Source: Pinibacter soli
GTDB lineage: Bacteria > Bacteroidota > Bacteroidia > Chitinophagales > Chitinophagaceae
NCBI RefSeq assembly: GCF_029961145.1
Contig: NZ_JASBRG010000007.1
Span: 1,158,155-1,222,154 of the forward strand
Length of the DNA stretch: 64,000 nucleotides
Direction: 5' to 3'
Every line of letters starts with the position of its first letter. Position 1 is the stretch's first letter. The position numbers and the translations under genes are program-made. This document shows, piece after piece, positions 54,601 to 63,000 of this stretch. Below the pieces are notes generated by a model that saw only the letters and a program-made list of their open reading frames with translations, did no database searches and was not told where the DNA came from.

Positions 54601-54936
54601 CACGAAATCGCCGCCGCCTTGCGCAAAACTGTTGATGTTCCATGGTGATGGAATTTTTACCGCAACATTTTCCCATGAAAAACTTTTGGGCAATGCGGGA
54701 TCGCGTAACTGATCTTTTGAAAAACCGCGAACATTTCTTTCAGGAAAAAATTTCCAGGAACCATTCAAACAAATATCATCCCTGAAGGGACGTTCGATCG
54801 AAGTAGTCCGATCTTCGGAGGGGGCAAAATCATGATGAAAATTTTGCTGCTGCGCATTGACCTTTGTACCAAGGTTCATGCAACATGTCAACAGAGCGAA
54901 AGCAACTCCTTTGTTTCTTTTTAATAAAGCAAGCAT
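51664..54936 (-). CDS. Glycoside hydrolase family 2
   Basis: A 1090-residue exported GH2 enzyme. Signal peptide to about residue 28, sugar-binding N-terminal jelly roll (about 50-235, LNGSWKFFPERNV and WKGKRLVLHFDAVAGFTKVILNG), Ig-like domain (about 240-355), TIM barrel (about 360-650) with acid/base glutamate in FGWSVCNENIPV and candidate nucleophile in LWGIGESGMAYYG. A long C-terminal half adds a glutamine-amidotransferase-like or flavodoxin-like module (about 720-830, KIMILSADPEAKLATLFRDL) and a terminal beta domain. The gene sits between two GH3 genes. Substrate could be a beta-galactoside, glucuronide or arabinoside. Confidence 0.93.
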   Translation of the reverse strand: MLALLKRNKGVAFALLTCCMNLGTKVNAQQQNFHHDFAPSEDRTTSIERPFRDDICLNGSWKFFPERNVRGFSKDQLRDPALPKSFSWENVAVKIPSPWNINSFAQGGGDFVTYPSYPKDWDTVRAGWLMRKFVYKTEWKGKRLVLHFDAVAGFTKVILNGKKVGENYDVFLPFEVDITDEIKQDGENELLLWVADADLLNEPGKYGKRLYVGGSFWGQHINGIWQDAYLLVKPEVYVANAFIKAQVDKDSLQVEYTLINTTNAKRTIDLGGTVSQWINLAGKSITEAPEVKWTLDNKEALSIPSQKVTLVAGEKKIVTLSVAVKGKLKTWSAEAPNLYGLVTTLSNGKTIVDKQYERFGWRQFKIEGDKLYLNGQRVAMKGDSWHFMGIPQMTRRYAWAWYSMLKDAHANAVRLHAQPYPSFYLDMADEMGIYILDETGLWASDGGPKEDAEVYWTNAADHLKRFILRDRNHASVFGWSVCNENIPVAVYVHHSPDSLVNKQLQEINHWVAITKELDPTRNWISGDGETDRPTDLPTIIGHYGDENSYKNWSSKGKLWGIGESGMAYYGTPRQTAQYNGNRSYVSQQGRMEGVAIEAVRLLNGQKKYDASYYSIFNVVWYGLKPLEFGLKDTSRAPKSTDGIFFDAFKEGQPGVQPERLGPYTSTLNPGYDPSLPMYRTWPLFNAIQASYATNVPISDYDKIEDKPTTDDKRKTSYSKIMILSADPEAKLATLFRDLGVQAEDKLSATDHALVIVDGKFPPTDKSSISLCSAVTNKGGDIFIWGANEKTPAAVASYLPFAVNVVDRKATSFIKENDDPLLNGFGNGELYFSEMASQPLVNYCIAGDFVNKGKVLLSACNADWKAWNGKAEYSKTISLIKSERENKAVGNVMVVYSSGQGNIYFTTLDPQAIYKTSERVLYALLANLGATFNAQAGKDLSAIDGDGVLQYAMFLDSVANGKTTSRTLSASSNGTLDASDIQQSKDGNNFTSFWVYSPRSLVNLLSEPDMPVLDMDITTKSPWQVYLNGKAVDAASIENKKDGKIIHSLPLDKGWNHFLIQNVQRNNLGVQVKFISTQKDFVEKLRSKISQ

Positions 54937-55577
54937 TACAAAGCTGATTGTGGGTTAAAAATCCAACACTGGTAAACTCCGAACTCGTCGAAAAAATCTA
55001 CCTATGACAAATTAAATATCGCCACCAAAGAAAGCTTTGAGAGACTAATAAAATCGTAATAAAACATTAATAGAACGTTAGTACCGGAATTTCTTTATAA
55101 TAAACTGAAGAACTCAATAACTCAATAACTGAGCAACCCAATAACTGAAGGTTGAGTCATTGAAACGATAACGAAACGCACACGTCATTGCGAGGCAAGC
55201 AGAGCATGCTGCCTGATATTGTGCTGTATGGCGCAATCGCGGCAATTGCCAAAGCAATCTCTCAATAGTAAGGAAGATTGCTTCGACCGATTCACTTGGT
55301 GCAAGCATCTTGACTAAACGCGAGTCACATTGTCTGCAGGTCTCGCAATGACGACCACTCGCACTCGTCATTGCGAGGCAAGCCGAGCGTGTTGTCTGAT
55401 ATTGTGCTGTATAACGCAATAGCGGGAATTGCCGAAGCAATCTTAGGGCCTATCAGTGAGATTGCTTCGGCCGCCTCCGAATTTTGATGTAGCTTTTGTA
55501 ATTCGAGCACTCAGATTTCTCTGGCCTCGCAATGACGACGCTGATTTTATTCAACCCTTCAGTTTATTCAGTTATTC
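54937..55577. other. 640-base intergenic region filled with repeats
   Basis: No gene. It has two tandem MITE-like elements (55183-55537) inside an outer pair of ACTGAATAA-word arms (55099-55150 and 55551-55582), plus AT-rich leader for the GH2 gene near 54940-55080. The ORFs drawn across it are repeat translations. Confidence 0.65.
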
Positions 55578-55582
55578 TTAGA
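55099..55582. repeat. ACTGAATAA-word arms flanking the MITE-like pair
   Basis: The left arm reads ATAAACTGAAGAACTCAATA and continues with ACTCAATAACTGA words to about 55150. The right arm (55551-55582) is roughly its inverse. On the minus strand the right arm starts at the TAA stop of the GH3 gene (55578-55580) and reads TAAGAATAACTGAATAAACT. Confidence 0.6.
55183..55537. repeat. Tandem pair of MITE-like elements with CGTCATTGCGAGG ends
   Basis: Copy A (55183-55353) and copy B (55366-55537), 171 and 172 bases, both start CGTCATTGCGAGGCAAGC and end CTCGCAATGACG. Both contain GCCTGATATTGTGCTGTAT- or GTCTGATATTGTGCTGTAT-type stretches and an inner AAGCAATCT...AGATTGCTTCG inverted repeat. No ORF of transposase type is inside. 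Related sequence occurs at 21184-21345. Confidence 0.75.
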
Positions 55583-57935
55583 GCTTAATCTTCCCACTCA
55601 ACCGCACATCCTCCGAACTCGCTCCGACCAAAATATCGAACCATCCCGGTTCAACTACGCGTTTCATTTCACGGTTGATCAAGGAAAAATCTATTGCGTG
55701 CAAAACCATCGTTACCAATTTTTCTTCACTGGGTTGAAGGGAAACCCTTTCAAAGCCGCGCAGCTTTCTTACGTAAGTCGAAACCGAGCTTAACTGATCA
55801 TGCAGGTACAATTGGGCGATTTCATCACCCGCATATTTCCCGGTATTTTTTATTTTGAAAGTTACTGTCACCTCGCCTTTTGAAGCGTATTGATCGGCAT
55901 TCACTTTAAGATCGCTGTAAGCAAATGTTGTATAACTCAACCCAAATCCAAACGGATAAAGAAAGCCACGCACGTTGGCATCACCTACTCCATCAGCCGC
56001 CGGCTTCATAGGAAAGGAAAGCGGTATTTGTCCTACATGTTTGGGAAACGGCACACACAATTTACCGGCAGGATTGTAATCACCAAATAAAACAGATGCC
56101 ATAGCATCTCCCATTGATTCACCAAGGTACCAGGTCTCAATGATGGCAGGTAAATTTTTACTCGCATAATTAATTGTCACAGGGCGACCGCCCATTAACA
56201 CCAGCACAGTTGGCTTGCCCAATGCCGCAATACGCTTGACCAATTCTTCCTGTCTGCCCGGCAATTTCAGGTTAAGTCTTGAATGTGTTTCACCAATTGT
56301 ATTTTCATTGTCTCCTAAAGCAAGCAAAACTACATCTGCCGCAGAAGCGGCGTCAACAGCCTCTTTCAAAGCTGCATCCTCATCTGCAGTAAGAGCAAAA
56401 TCTTCTATATCGCTTTCAGGAAAATTTTTGTCGGTGTGTGTACAACCTTTTGCATACAAGACTTTTGTGTTTGACGGAAGCGCTTTTATAATGCCATCGT
56501 AAAAGGTAACAACATTTGTATGCACCGGACCATAGCGTGAGAGCAAACTCTTTTCTTCTTTTACATTGGGGCCTATCAACGCGATGGTTTTTATGCTGTT
56601 CTTGTTCAAAGGCAATGTGTTGTTATCATTCTTCAACAAAACAATACTTTGCTTAGCCGCTAATGCAGCGAGATCTTTCGCTTCCTGGTTGTGCACGAGG
56701 CCGTCTGCCAGCGTTGTATCTTTTACATAAGGATCATCAAAAAGTCCCAACCAAAATTTTACACGCAACACCTCGCTCACGCGTTGATCGATCACGCTCA
56801 TAGGTATGCTGCCATTTTTAATTCCCCTTCTTATGCCCATAATGTACGGGCGAGGTGCCGCAAAATCCGTACGCACATTCATGCCTGCTGTAAGTGCCTG
56901 CTTAGCGGCATCTGCGGTGTCAACCGCAACATGATACTTATCCCAAAGATCTTCAAATGCATGGCTGTCGCTCACTACATATCCCTTAAACTTAAATTGC
57001 TTACGCAAAATATCAGTAAGAAAATAATAATTGCCAATGATGGGAACACCATCGTAATCATTATAAGAAGCCATTGTACCCATTGCTCCAGCCTCCTCAA
57101 ATGCGACTCTGAATGGTTCAAGATACAGTTCCCACATTTCTCTCGGCGCCACATGCGGATCGGTGCGGGTTCCTCCATCGCGGCCACCAACAGGAATGCC
57201 GTACACTGCGAAATGTTTTACAGTCGACACAATTTTGTTTTCCTGTATGCCCGTTATATTTTGCCTGCCTAACTCCGCAACAAGAAACGGATCGCAACCA
57301 TAAGTTTCTTCAATTCTTCCCCAACGCGGATCTGACGCTACATCCAGTATTGGCGAGTACACATTTGTGTAGCCCAATGCTTTGGCTTCTCTTCCGGTAA
57401 CCCGTGCAATTTTATGCACAAGCTCTTTGTTGAAAGTACATGCCTGTGCAATCTGCGCAGGAAAATACGTAGCCTTCATGTGATTCAAACCGCGAATACC
57501 TTCTGTGGTAAAATCAACAGGAATACCTAAACGTGTTTGCTCAACGAACCATTTTTGTATAGTATTGATGGCACCTGCATGGGACGAGTATGGATAAGCA
57601 TACATTGTGTCCTTACGCAGCCCCGTAAGTTGTTCATCAATATTAGCGATGCCATCTTTCCACACACTGTCTCTCCATCCGGCTTGTGGCAAACGATCTT
57701 TCAAAACAGCGCCATAGCCGTACAATGTAGCCAGCTGGCAAGTCTTTTCTTCCGTTGTCATTTGCGACAGCAAATTACTTACACGCTTATCAATGGGTTG
57801 TGCCGGATCTTCGTAAACATCTTTTTTGCCATTCTTATTAAAGTCTATCCAGCCGTTCTTTTTCACTGACTGAGCAAGTACATTGTTAGTTAAACATGTT
57901 ACCGACAAAGTCAGCGCTATCAAAATTTTATTCAT
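55578..57935 (-). CDS. Glycoside hydrolase family 3
   Basis: A 785-residue exported GH3 with signal peptide (MNKILIALTLSVTCLTNNVLAQ). GH3 N-terminal (about 60-360), C-terminal (about 420-640) and FnIII-like (about 690-765) domains are all present. Key residues: KHFAVYGIP block, and nucleophile aspartate in FKGYVVSDSHAFEDLWDKY. An N-terminal segment YEDPAQPIDKRVSNLLSQMT is typical of secreted xylan/xyloglucan GH3 enzymes. It differs from the 954-residue GH3 upstream by lacking a discoidin domain. It and the esterase at 58184 are separated by 248 bases with an inverted-repeat element. Confidence 0.95.
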   Translation of the reverse strand: MNKILIALTLSVTCLTNNVLAQSVKKNGWIDFNKNGKKDVYEDPAQPIDKRVSNLLSQMTTEEKTCQLATLYGYGAVLKDRLPQAGWRDSVWKDGIANIDEQLTGLRKDTMYAYPYSSHAGAINTIQKWFVEQTRLGIPVDFTTEGIRGLNHMKATYFPAQIAQACTFNKELVHKIARVTGREAKALGYTNVYSPILDVASDPRWGRIEETYGCDPFLVAELGRQNITGIQENKIVSTVKHFAVYGIPVGGRDGGTRTDPHVAPREMWELYLEPFRVAFEEAGAMGTMASYNDYDGVPIIGNYYFLTDILRKQFKFKGYVVSDSHAFEDLWDKYHVAVDTADAAKQALTAGMNVRTDFAAPRPYIMGIRRGIKNGSIPMSVIDQRVSEVLRVKFWLGLFDDPYVKDTTLADGLVHNQEAKDLAALAAKQSIVLLKNDNNTLPLNKNSIKTIALIGPNVKEEKSLLSRYGPVHTNVVTFYDGIIKALPSNTKVLYAKGCTHTDKNFPESDIEDFALTADEDAALKEAVDAASAADVVLLALGDNENTIGETHSRLNLKLPGRQEELVKRIAALGKPTVLVLMGGRPVTINYASKNLPAIIETWYLGESMGDAMASVLFGDYNPAGKLCVPFPKHVGQIPLSFPMKPAADGVGDANVRGFLYPFGFGLSYTTFAYSDLKVNADQYASKGEVTVTFKIKNTGKYAGDEIAQLYLHDQLSSVSTYVRKLRGFERVSLQPSEEKLVTMVLHAIDFSLINREMKRVVEPGWFDILVGASSEDVRLSGKIKL

Positions 57936-58047
57936 TATGCGATCACCTTTTTAAAGAGATATAAAATTGTGAAAAAAAATCAATACGCAAAGCTGTGAGT
58001 TAAAATTCCGGAATGATTTCAGTCTCATGGACACTAAATAGCGGAAC

Positions 58048-58185
58048 AATTTTAAAATTTAAGGATTTGAAAATTTGAAAATGCTTTGCGTGCGACACGA
58101 GCCTCTACTAATTTCTGTATTCAGTTCAGCGAGTTAAGAGCTTTTATTGAAATCTGCACTGAAATAATTTTCAAATTTTCAAATC
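58048..58185. repeat. TTGAAAAT element, second copy
   Basis: The left arm (58048-58082) begins AATTTTAAAATTTAAGGATT and shares 32 of 35 positions with the arm at 43790-43824. The right arm (58167-58185, ATTTTCAAATTTTCAAATC) is an exact inverse of 58064-58082, but is cut short where it meets the esterase gene's end. The TGA stop (58184-58186) overlaps its last bases. Confidence 0.8.
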
Positions 58186-59965
58186 ACCTGTATTTCTCAA
58201 TCACAGGTATCAACAACCCCGCTGCTTTAATCTGTCCCACCACGCTTGGGTGCAAACCATCGCCATAATTAGCCTTCGTCAGCCATCCATCTGTATCTAC
58301 ATAATGTAGTTTTGTATCACCTGCAGCGATGCGTACATTCACTGCAGCCAATGTTGGCACTGCTTTCACGCCAAGAAATGTTCGCATCACCAATATTTGT
58401 GCGTTGGGAAATTGACTGCGAATTTTGAAAAGGAACTCTGCATAGTTTGCCTGCAGCACACTGTCCGGCACACGCTTATTGTTATCATTTGTACCAAGAT
58501 TAATCACAATCATGTCCGGAACATATTTGTTCATCTCCCACATAGGGCTCACAATTGATGCAGGCGAACCCATTCTGAAGTACTGATTATCCATGCCACC
58601 CTTAGGATATCCACTTACCAGCGTAATGCCGGGGTAAGCAATCTGAGTGTGTTCCGCGCCAAGTTTTTCTGCACTTATCCATGCATAATCAGAAACATTT
58701 GCCTGGTCATCTGTATAACCTGCTGTAATCGAGTCGCCGATAAACTCAATAAGAAACGGAGACACAGGAGGATCAGACGTTACAGCGCCAGGTTCCAAAA
58801 TCAATCCATGAAAACTAAAGACATAATTGTAATCCTTGCCCTGCGCAACACTAAGTATGTGCTTTCCTTTTGACAACGCAGTAGGTGTGAGATCAATTGT
58901 ATCGCTTACATTCTTATAACTGATCCAGGGACCATTGTCTATCTTGACGTAGTAGTTTGTTTTGTTCGTACCTGTTTTCAATTTCACTTTCGTGCCGGTG
59001 AATGCAACTTTAAAATAAGCCCCGCCCCATCTGCTCACATATTCGGCAGCATTGCTTTGATCCCATCGGCCAAAGTATTTGATGTGATTATCTTCCAGCG
59101 AACCAGGTGCAATTTTCGTAGGAGAAGCTTTCTTTTTTGTTTGTGCAAACAACCAATCCCAAACTTCGTTTTCTGCGTACGTTCTACTCCATGAATCATG
59201 ACCAACACCGGGATATTCTGTATATCGCGGATGGCCTCCTTTTGAAACAATCTGCTGCACCATTGCACGTGAACGCGTTACCGGCACGGTGCTGTCAGCA
59301 TCGCCATGAAATACCCAAAGCGGAACATGCGAAAGCTTTCCCGCAAAAGCAGTGTCGCCACCACCGCAAACAGGCACACCTGCAGCAAACAACTCCGGAT
59401 GACGCTGTAACATTTCCCATGTAGCAAAGCCGCCCATTGAAAGTCCCGTTATGTAAATGCGATCGCGATCAATGTTATTCTCCTTAATGATTTTATCAAG
59501 CAATTCAATGGATAACTGCATTGGCCATGTAGGCTCTCTCTGCATTGTATGGCTCTGTCCACCAAAAGGCGTATATACCCACACTGCGCCAGCATCGTTA
59601 TCTACATCTTTTCTTTCCGGACATTGCGGTGCTAAAACATAGCATGGATATTTTTCCCAAAACTTCGTACACGAAAAACGAAGGAACTGCTTGCGATTGT
59701 CAACGCCTCTTTCTCCGGCTCCATGCATGAACAATACCAGCGGATATTTCCCTCCGTTTTGCACTGCTGGTTTGTAAAGCCTGTAAGGCAAAACATGGTC
59801 GTTCTTTTTGTACACATTAAAAGAGAAATCTGAGAATTTCTTCTCCCAATCGAGCATTGGCACTGTTGTGTAATCAGGCGTTGATGCATTAACAGCCTGT
59901 GCGTTGATGTTACCGATCAACATCGTGCAGACTAGCAACATCAATATATTCTTGACAGATTTCAT
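58184..59965 (-). CDS. Two-enzyme carbohydrate esterase (alpha/beta-hydrolase + CE2-type GDSL)
   Basis: A 593-residue exported fusion. Domain 1 (about 30-275) is an alpha/beta hydrolase of the PHB-depolymerase/CE1-like group with LVLFMHGAGERG, nucleophile Ser176 in ITGLSMGGF, Asp224 in HGDADSTVPV and His256 in VGHDSWS. Domain 2 (about 290-593) is a CE2-type acetylesterase: a jelly roll (YFGRWDQSNAAEYVSRWGGAYFKV) then an SGNH part with FIGDSITAGY (Ser412), INLGTNDNN (Asn/Asp) and YGDGLHPSV (Asp569/His572). Together they could remove acetyl and a second acyl or aryl group from a hemicellulose. Located between GH3 and GH2 genes. Confidence 0.92.
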   Translation of the reverse strand: MKSVKNILMLLVCTMLIGNINAQAVNASTPDYTTVPMLDWEKKFSDFSFNVYKKNDHVLPYRLYKPAVQNGGKYPLVLFMHGAGERGVDNRKQFLRFSCTKFWEKYPCYVLAPQCPERKDVDNDAGAVWVYTPFGGQSHTMQREPTWPMQLSIELLDKIIKENNIDRDRIYITGLSMGGFATWEMLQRHPELFAAGVPVCGGGDTAFAGKLSHVPLWVFHGDADSTVPVTRSRAMVQQIVSKGGHPRYTEYPGVGHDSWSRTYAENEVWDWLFAQTKKKASPTKIAPGSLEDNHIKYFGRWDQSNAAEYVSRWGGAYFKVAFTGTKVKLKTGTNKTNYYVKIDNGPWISYKNVSDTIDLTPTALSKGKHILSVAQGKDYNYVFSFHGLILEPGAVTSDPPVSPFLIEFIGDSITAGYTDDQANVSDYAWISAEKLGAEHTQIAYPGITLVSGYPKGGMDNQYFRMGSPASIVSPMWEMNKYVPDMIVINLGTNDNNKRVPDSVLQANYAEFLFKIRSQFPNAQILVMRTFLGVKAVPTLAAVNVRIAAGDTKLHYVDTDGWLTKANYGDGLHPSVVGQIKAAGLLIPVIEKYR

Positions 59966-60040
59966 TAAAACTAGTTTTCGTATTATTCGTTAGAAAGGTT
60001 CTTCCAATCACACGGTATTCATAGCCGGTGGTGAAAGGCA

Positions 60041-60071
60041 CTTGTCATCCCTCCTTCGTCGGGATGACAAG
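60041..60071. terminator. Perfect hairpin between esterase and GH2 genes
   Basis: CTTGTCATCCC (60041-60051), nine-base loop, GGGATGACAAG (60061-60071). The stem is perfect but there is no T-run on the minus side; it lies 15 bases after the GH2 stop. It could be a termination, processing or stability signal, or a small repetitive palindrome. Confidence 0.55.
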
Positions 60072-60086
60072 CGAGATACATTAAAA

Positions 60087-63000
60087 TCATTTTGCCAAAT
60101 CAGTCAACATATTCACCAGTAATTTTCCGGCAACAGGATCCGTTACTCCTTTTTCCAAGGCCATAGTTGAAATGATAGCCGTGCCTTTATCATTGATTTT
60201 TACGATCGTACTTCCTTCTATGGTTTGCATATATTTTGCACGCTCGGCCATATCTCCATTAATGTATCCATGAATCTTGATGTGTTTCGCCAATAGTTCA
60301 ACATGTTCGCTCCGGGTTACTTTTAAAGCCAAATTACAAACCGTGGGAACCTCTCTTTTATTATTATTAAAATAACGAAGATCCATCAATTCAATTCCAT
60401 TAAATACAGGCGATTCAGGAATTTCCATGTTTACGATGTCACCCTCTGTCGGCACGATTGAACCTTTTATATACTCGGGAAAAAGATCCGCAGCTAAGCC
60501 TGAATTAAGCAAAAGAAATCGGGCGCCATTTGCTTTCATTTCTTTAATGCGCTGCAAATCCTGTACGGATACGTCGCTGGTATTTACACCGGAGAATACA
60601 TAAACGTCAGCTTTCTGTTGTAAAGCTTCACTCACCGTTGCTGATGATGTATGTGTAATGCCCAACCTATCAAACACAGCTTTCATATTAGTTTTATCTA
60701 CTAATAAAATATTTTTAGAAAAGCTTGCTTTGTTCCACTGTTTGTTTGCCAATGTTATCGCATATTCATTGGATGAAATTTGCCTGCCATTTTCTTTTAG
60801 CGATAATACTAGTTTTCCGTTGATTCTATCTTGTGGCAGTGCAGCAATGTTAATCGTCGGCGTTACCCACTCGCGGCCATAGTATGCAACCTCAGGAACT
60901 TTCTGCATACCGCTTTGTAAAACTTTTCCATCGTTGGCTACAAGCTTCCATTCCATTTCGGACGTAGCAATCGCGTTCCCTTCATTCCTGTCGTTCACGA
61001 TGCATATTCGCACTGGTAGTTGTTCACCTGCATAAAAATGACGTCCCCACAACTCAGCACTTACGAGTACCGGTTGCAACGCTCTTTGCATGGCATAGTA
61101 TGTCCCGTATGGTTTTATCGTTGATGCATTGTACACATTCTGGAACCATGTAATAAGCGCAAAGTGAATGATGCCTGCAGACTTATCATTGCTTCGCCTT
61201 AATGCCTCAGCAAGCTCGCCTGTGATAAATGATTGCGACTGTAAAAAATAGGCAGGATCATTGTATTCATATGCAAGATCGCCCACGAGCGACTGCGGTG
61301 TTTGGTGCACCTGTGTGTAAAACCGCACGGGATGGCCGGTTTCACTGTTTGGATAACCTGTCGACATTTCCTGGCTGATCAACGGCCTACCCTCCCACCA
61401 GTTTTCTTTTTGAAACTCGCCGTTGAATTGTTTGAACACTGTATGATCGTACCAGTTGATGTAGGAATGAATGTCGTCGATATCGCCATCATCGATACTG
61501 CTAAAAAATGTTTCACCAAATTTCTTCGCTTTGCCTTTTCTTTTGTAGTTGGAATCAAAACAAATTGGCCGTGTATTATCTACTACACGCATTCTTTTCA
61601 CCACATCAGAAATGATCGTCATTTTCGATTTCGCACGTTCCATATCAGGATCATTGTCATAGAATTTCATTTCATTGTTTACCGTCCAGAACAATAGTGA
61701 AGGATGGTTCCTATATTTTTTGATCATCGCAAGAAATTCATCTGCCCACATATCGATCAGTTTTTTATCGGGCATTGAAGTCGCGAGCATGAGCCACGGC
61801 CATGTACCTTCAAAGCTTACACCAATTCCTTTTTTGTCTGCTTCCTGCATCCACAATTCGTTGAATGGTGCGGTGTGAGTTCGCGTTACTTCCATGTTAC
61901 CTGCCTTCATAAGATCGTAGAATTTGTCAGCGAGCGCAATATCATTTGGCGCTAGTGCAAAGGGCGTTTGGTTACCACCTCGTAACCAATAACGTTTGCC
62001 ATTCAACCATAAGTAACCATCTTTACTTTCAAATGTTCTAAATCCGGAAACAATGACAGAACTATCCGCCACCTTACCATTTGCATTGATGTAGAATGTA
62101 AAGTCATACAGGTTTGGCGTTTGCGGTGTCCACAACAATGGTTTCAAATTGTTCACATTGTAATTGAAAGTACGTTCCTCTCCTGCGTGAATAATGTTTT
62201 TCTCCAACCCCAGACCCAAGAATAGAGGCTTGCCATTCTTATCTGCAATCTTTGTAACGAATGAAAATTGACTATCGCTCTTACCTGAATTTTTCACGGT
62301 AACCTCAAACGCAGCACCAGTAAGGTTCGGCTTGATGTACACATCACTGATCTTCACAGGATCCGTAATCACGAGCTTCACCGGTTGCCAGATACCAGCC
62401 GGATCTCCATTGTAAAATCCATGCGCAAGGTCCTTTAGCATTTTATTGGTTACTTCCACACTAACTGCAACATCAACAACATTGCCTTCGTCTTTAATAT
62501 CATTTGTGTAGTCACGAATGACTTTTACTGTTACAAGATTTTTTCCTTTGTGAAACAAACCAGCAGCATCTATGTTAAGGTCGCCAAACATTCCAACATG
62601 CTTACCCGCATGCACACCGTTGATCCAGACTTCTGCGATTTTCGAAATGGCATCAAATTGCAGCGATACATCTTTTCCTTCTATATCAGCAGGTAATTCA
62701 ATCCATTGACGATACCACGCCGCGGCTGTTTTTTTGTAGTCGAATGTGTAGCCCTCGCATCGATCAGTTTCTGCCTGAAAATAATTATCGGAAGCTCCTT
62801 TGGCAAATTGGCCAAAGGTTTCGCCGTGCAGCCAGATCCGAATAGGGTTCCAGAAATCCGGCACGTGCATGCTGTGCCATTCTTTGTCGTCCTCCTTCGG
62901 AGAAATGGCTTTCTTTTGATCGGCCATTTCATTTACGGGCATAAACAACCATTGTCCGTCCAGCGAAATCACTGTTCGCCCTTCATTAATTTTATCTACA

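Noticed and set aside
55183-55537. Considered as a CRISPR array
   Set aside because: Only two long imperfect units with inverted ends and no spacers of regular length.
56691-57272. 193-codon open frame opposite the GH3 gene
   Set aside because: Antisense shadow with Cys/His/Ile-rich composition unlike real proteins of this genome.
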